The notes under the pieces: model-generated
Databases searched by the model: none
Told to the model about the DNA's origin: nothing
What the model saw: the letters and a program-made list of their open reading frames with translations, nothing else
Part shown: positions 35,648 to 38,863 of the stretch, piece after piece
How positions within the stretch are numbered: the first letter of the stretch is position 1
How the letters are laid out: every line of letters starts with the position of its first letter
Assembly: GCA_023701205.1 (NCBI GenBank)
Contig: JAMPXJ010000009.1
Span: forward strand, 94,008 to 132,870
DNA length: 38,863 bases
DNA from: Oligoflexia bacterium
Lineage (GTDB): Bacteria; Bdellovibrionota; UBA1018
Reading direction: 5' to 3'
Made by a program: the position numbers and the translations under genes

Positions 35648-37357
35648 CTATTTCATGCCGGTCGCGGCTTGCCGGCCGCCGGACAAAGCTCCCCGGTACA
35701 CTCCGAAGTCGCCGAACTCCCGCAAAGCGGGAAACTCTCCCGAGGTGACGAGCGGATGCGACTTGGGCAGGATCAGAAAGTCGAAATCGCGCGCCGCTTC
35801 GATGAGGCGGCTCTCCTGCAAACGCGCGTACTCCTCCACCCAGCGCGGGATGAAGCGCGGCGCCTCCTCCCAGTAGCGCAGGCCGGAGCGGTTGCCGCCC
35901 AGCCATTCGGGACGCGTGCCATAGTTCCAGGCGGCGATGGGAGCGTCCGCGCGCGCCTTCTCCAGCTCCGCCCGGACCTCCTCGGGCGAAAGCCCGAGCA
36001 GCCGGAAACGGACCATCGTCATCTCCAGGACCTCGGTGTCTTCCAGTGGATAGGTCATGAGCAGATGGTGGTAATAGCAGGAGACTCCGGCCAGGACCGG
36101 CAGCTGCAGATTCCACTCTCCGCAGAAACCCCGCTTCCCGCGCAGCTCCGCGCGCGCGTACTCGACGAGAGCGCGGTGATCCGCGTGGCGCTCCACCGTG
36201 CGCAGCGGACTGCGGTACCGGGCGAGCGAAGCTCCCTGCTGCAGCAGCCCGAGCGCGATCACCGACAGCGCGACGACGGCTCCGCGCTTGCGCCACGCCG
36301 GCCAGCGCGCGTACGCGAAGAAAACGGCGGAGAGCAGGAAAAACGGCCCGAGGTAATCCTTGAAATGGAAATTCTGAAGCTCATAACCCGTGAGCACGTT
36401 CACGTTCTGCAGGCCGTAGAAGCCCAGCGATACCGCGGCCGTGGCCCAGGGGCGCCGGCCGAAGACGAAGTGAGCCATTCCCGCCACGCACAGCGTGGCC
36501 AGAAGCAGGCCCTTATGCAGGACAAAGATCGGCGCGTGCACGTCCTTGAAGAAGCCCGACCGCGGCAGCACCTGTTCTTCGAACGGGAAACCCGCCTTCG
36601 CGCGCAGATAGATACCGATGAGCAGCGCACCGCCACCGAGCGCGCCCAGCACGGCCAGCCGGGTCTCCTTCCGGCAGAAGAGCAGCGAATAGAGCCCGGC
36701 GCAACCGAACGCGAAATAGAATGGCAGCCAGGCGTAAAAAGGCGTCAGCGCCAGGAGCCAGAGGCTTCCGCCCAGGGGAAGCGCGAGAAGCGGATCGGGC
36801 CGATCGCGCCTGATCCAGGCCAGCAGGATCGCGAGCGCCGCGTAGCCCGGAAGCGCGTAGTGCGCGGGACTGATGAACCGTTCGGCCTGAGTGAACGGAA
36901 TCACGATCCCTTGCGCGAGCTGCGAGGCCACGACCCCACCCGGCTTGAACGACTCGACTCCGGGATCGACGAGGTTCCAGGCCCCCGCGAGAAGTCCCGG
37001 CCAGGGCGTGCCGAGGACGATCATCGAAAGCACCGAGAAAAGCCCGAGCAGCAGGACGCGCGCCCAGCCCTTGAGCCAGAGCGCCTTGAGCACCGGGGCC
37101 TTGAGCGGCCCGGGAGTCACGGCGTTCAAGACCTTGAAGAACTCGCAGCTCTGAAAGACCTTGCGTTCCTGGTGCACGAAGGTCACGGGGATTCCGGTCT
37201 CGCAGCCGTCCGTCTCCAGGCGCTCCAGCACGATGCCATACCAGTTCTCGTCCTCGTTGCGATAGACGTCGATCGACGGGCCGATCACGAAGAGATCGCC
37301 AAGGAGCAAGAGCGCCACGCCCGTGAAGGCGACGACGAACCTCCAGCCTGTCCTCAT
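35648..37357 (-). CDS. Large multi-pass membrane protein, GT-C-like topology
   Basis: A 569-residue protein with about 11-12 predicted helices (first about 8-28, last about 395-410) and a soluble C-terminal part of about 150 residues. After helix 1 is an acidic and Cys-containing loop (RNEDENWYGIVLERLETD, Cys52, Cys71). The layout, with an acidic motif in the first periplasmic loop and a large C-terminal domain, resembles GT-C glycosyltransferases, but I see no family signature, so this is a weak guess. Its start at 37357 overlaps the acyltransferase stop (ATGA), which settles the start. Together with the acyltransferase it suggests modification of a surface glycan or lipid. Confidence 0.68.
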   Translation of the reverse strand: MRTGWRFVVAFTGVALLLLGDLFVIGPSIDVYRNEDENWYGIVLERLETDGCETGIPVTFVHQERKVFQSCEFFKVLNAVTPGPLKAPVLKALWLKGWARVLLLGLFSVLSMIVLGTPWPGLLAGAWNLVDPGVESFKPGGVVASQLAQGIVIPFTQAERFISPAHYALPGYAALAILLAWIRRDRPDPLLALPLGGSLWLLALTPFYAWLPFYFAFGCAGLYSLLFCRKETRLAVLGALGGGALLIGIYLRAKAGFPFEEQVLPRSGFFKDVHAPIFVLHKGLLLATLCVAGMAHFVFGRRPWATAAVSLGFYGLQNVNVLTGYELQNFHFKDYLGPFFLLSAVFFAYARWPAWRKRGAVVALSVIALGLLQQGASLARYRSPLRTVERHADHRALVEYARAELRGKRGFCGEWNLQLPVLAGVSCYYHHLLMTYPLEDTEVLEMTMVRFRLLGLSPEEVRAELEKARADAPIAAWNYGTRPEWLGGNRSGLRYWEEAPRFIPRWVEEYARLQESRLIEAARDFDFLILPKSHPLVTSGEFPALREFGDFGVYRGALSGGRQAATGMK

Positions 37358-38547
37358 GCCGCGAGTCCCCGAGCGGCGGGCCGCGCCTCCGAGCGCTTTC
37401 TCCGCGGGGCGAGATCGCGAAGCCGGCGGTCGCGCAGCCGCAGGCAAGGACGCTCCACCAGGACGAAGCCCGCGGCGGCGAGCAGGAGACTTCCGGCAAG
37501 GGCCAGCGCGAAGATCAGCGCGAAGCCCGCCTCGGGGGGGAGCTGCCCCACCTGGTCCCGGATCGGCGCGCGCAGCCTCTCCAGCAGCAACCGGTGCGTG
37601 AGATACATTCCGAACGAGAGCTTCGCGATCAGGTGAAACCCCTTCCAGGCCAGGCAGCGCGCGAGCCCGCCGCGCGGCCGCGCCAGGCAGTGCCAGGTGG
37701 CGGCCCCGAAGACCAGCGCCAGGCCCGTGTACTTGAAGAGCAGCGGCTCAAGCCACCGCAGCAGCGGAGCCGTGAAGAGGGCGAGCCCGAGCGGAAGCCA
37801 GGGCCACCTCATCCGAGCGCGAAAATCCAGCCGCGCGAGAAACACGCCCGCGACCAGCGCATCAAAATGCGTGTGAAACGGGACATAGAGCCGGTAAATC
37901 TCGAAATCCTGATCGAAGACGCCGAGCTTCCCCGCGCTGATCGCCGTCCAGGCGCGGATCGCGGGCGCAAGCAGAAAAAGCGCGAGCAGCCCCGCGCGCA
38001 GCATTCGCGGATCGCGCGTCACGCGCGTGGCGAGCCAGAGCAGGATGGGCATGACGAGGTAGAACTGCTCCTCGGTCGCGAGTGACCAGCTCCCCTGGAG
38101 CAGGTACTCGCCGAGATAGTTCGAGAGAAAGACGAGTTCGGGCCACGCCTGCTCCCCCGCCCCCGTCCTGGGAATGCCCAACGCCCAGGCGGTGGCGAGC
38201 ACGGTGAAATAAAGCGGCCAGATCCGCAGGCCCCTTTTCACGAGGAAGCGCCCGATCCGCAGCGAGCCGGTGCGATCAAGCTCGGACCAGAGCTGCCTTC
38301 CGATCAGAAAACCGCTGAGGACAAAGAAGAGATCGACTCCGACCCAGCCACCGCGGACGAACGGCAGCTGCGCGAGCGCGCTCTCCGCGCCGCCCACCTC
38401 GTAGAAGAACATTCCGCTGTGTGCGGCGAGGACGAGCAGGATCGCGGCAGCGCGCAGACCATCGAGCGCGGCGATGCGATCGCGCGGGACTTTGATCAGC
38501 TCGCGGACTCCTGTCGTCACGAAATTGACGAAACGTAACAAAACCAT
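37354..38547 (-). CDS. Acyltransferase-3 family membrane protein (OafA/YrhL-like)
   Basis: A 397-residue integral membrane acyltransferase with about ten helices. The catalytic landmarks are RIAALDGLRAAAILLVLAAH (His43), DLFFVLSGFLIGRQLW and FLVKRGLRIWPLYF, the standard opening of the family. Members O-acetylate LPS, capsule or peptidoglycan-like polymers. No SGNH hydrolase domain is fused. It is the first gene of an operon with the membrane protein, DCC1-LMF fusion and SurA-N-like lipoprotein. The ATG at 38547 has a weak adjacent purine-rich stretch. Upstream 150 nt separate it from the divergent lipoprotein gene. Confidence 0.93.
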   Translation of the reverse strand: MVLLRFVNFVTTGVRELIKVPRDRIAALDGLRAAAILLVLAAHSGMFFYEVGGAESALAQLPFVRGGWVGVDLFFVLSGFLIGRQLWSELDRTGSLRIGRFLVKRGLRIWPLYFTVLATAWALGIPRTGAGEQAWPELVFLSNYLGEYLLQGSWSLATEEQFYLVMPILLWLATRVTRDPRMLRAGLLALFLLAPAIRAWTAISAGKLGVFDQDFEIYRLYVPFHTHFDALVAGVFLARLDFRARMRWPWLPLGLALFTAPLLRWLEPLLFKYTGLALVFGAATWHCLARPRGGLARCLAWKGFHLIAKLSFGMYLTHRLLLERLRAPIRDQVGQLPPEAGFALIFALALAGSLLLAAAGFVLVERPCLRLRDRRLRDLAPRRKRSEARPAARGLAA

Positions 38548-38681
38548 CCCCTGGCTTATCGGTCCGTGAACCTCAAGGCTGAACGGGAACGCTCAAGGCA
38601 TCGTAAAGGGAAAGCTTTATCCACCCGGTGGAACGAGAAACGAGCGTGTCCGCCTCGACACTGCCGTTCGCTGGAATTCGC

Positions 38682-38690
38682 TGTTAAAAT
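38682..38690 (+). promoter_or_regulatory. Extended -10 placed for a leaderless transcript
   Basis: TGTTAAAAT is an extended -10 (TGn then TAAAAT) ending 7 nt before the ATG at 38698. Transcription would start at or within one base of the start codon, and there is no usable Shine-Dalgarno. No good -35 is seen at 16-18 nt, in keeping with an extended -10 promoter. Confidence 0.45.
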
Positions 38691-38697
38691 AGAGTGA

Positions 38698-38863
38698 ATG
38701 TCCGACCTCCCGCGGAACGTCGTCGCGCTTTTTTCAAAATTCTGGATTCTTGGAGCTCTGATAAGCTTCGCGGCGAGCGGCTGCTCACCGAGCATCCGAC
38801 TGGATGGCAATGACTCCTTGTCGCTGGTAGCTGAAAGCCCGCAAGACGGCAGCAATTCCAATC
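38698..38863 (+). CDS. Lipoprotein, 5' part only (runs off the window)
   Basis: An open frame starting ATG at 38698 and continuing past the window end. The first 29 residues form a lipoprotein signal: a hydrophobic stretch (about residues 9-27, FWILGALISFAASG) with lipobox AASGC (Cys29), followed by a polar Ser/Asp/Asn-rich mature start. Only 55 codons are visible, so the family cannot be assigned. The reading frame on the opposite strand (38556-38861) is a shadow of this gene. It may be leaderless, given the promoter placement. Confidence 0.75.
   Translation, partial: MSDLPRNVVALFSKFWILGALISFAASGCSPSIRLDGNDSLSLVAESPQDGSNSN

Noticed and set aside
35312..37636. 774-codon plus-strand frame opposite the DCC1-LMF and membrane protein genes
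   Set aside because: Same reason: Arg/Pro/Glu-rich, no domain, and antisense to coupled genes with ATGA junctions.
38556..38861. 101-codon minus-strand frame at the window end
   Set aside because: It lies opposite a plus-strand lipoprotein signal sequence and shows no domain or signal; treated as a shadow.

Overview
The window reads as an ordinary chromosomal stretch of a high-GC (roughly 65 percent by eye), Gram-negative, diderm bacterium. The evidence is MlaE/MlaD-type envelope lipid transport genes, a Wzc-like polysaccharide co-polymerase/kinase, an outer-membrane beta-barrel protein, a c-type cytochrome and at least five lipoprotein signal peptides. The mixture of a matrixin-type lipoprotein, large secreted parallel-beta-helix-like lipoproteins, FIST and STAC histidine kinases and a DUF4105 protein is reminiscent of former deltaproteobacterial lineages (Bdellovibrionota or Myxococcota). 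No rRNA or other phylogenetic marker is present, so this placement is a weak inference. I saw no mobile elements, tRNAs, rRNAs or CRISPR arrays. No gene-free gap exceeds about 200 bases.

Layout. 1-1.2 kb: a PuuD-like membrane haem domain and a separate c-type cytochrome, translationally coupled. 1.2-4.4 kb (minus): an MlaE permease, MlaD-like MCE protein and unknown exported protein operon without an ATPase gene. 4.4-6.9 kb (plus): a divergent RND/MMPL lipid-exporter-like protein. 6.8-8.7 kb (minus): a stand-alone receiver domain and myo-inositol-1-phosphate synthase. 8.8-11.7 kb (plus): a DUF971 protein, then a FIST sensor overlapping a soluble histidine kinase. 11.7-16 kb: two divergent paralogous beta-helix-like lipoproteins. 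16-19.4 kb: a methyltransferase, an outer-membrane barrel, a FmdB zinc ribbon and a nitronate monooxygenase. 19.4-22.4 kb: a two-helix micro-protein overlapping an SLC5-STAC-histidine kinase. 22.4-24.4 kb (minus): a matrixin-like metalloprotease lipoprotein followed by two paralogous NicO/RcnA-like membrane proteins.

24.4-30.4 kb (plus) is a polysaccharide operon: Wzc-like kinase, GDP-mannose 4,6-dehydratase, a minimal SLBB protein and a glycosyltransferase, with overlapping or abutting reading frames, then a transaldolase 35 nt later. 30.5-33.2 kb (plus) encodes three exported proteins, ending in a large DUF4105 (Lnb-like) protein with an HExxH motif. 33.2-38.5 kb (minus) is a four-gene envelope operon: acyltransferase-3, a large membrane protein, a DCC1/lipase-maturation-factor fusion and a SurA-N-like lipoprotein. 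The window ends inside a lipoprotein gene that may be transcribed without a leader.

Most of the window concerns the cell envelope: lipid trafficking (MlaED, RND), polysaccharide assembly, lipoproteins and their modification, and two orphan histidine kinases with unusual inputs. I do not see one cohesive defence or mobile system. The most unusual items are the divergent beta-helix lipoprotein pair with an AT-rich core, the DCC1-LMF fusion operon, the FIST-kinase pair, the split PuuD module and an inverted repeat that could sequester the ribosome binding region of the polysaccharide operon.
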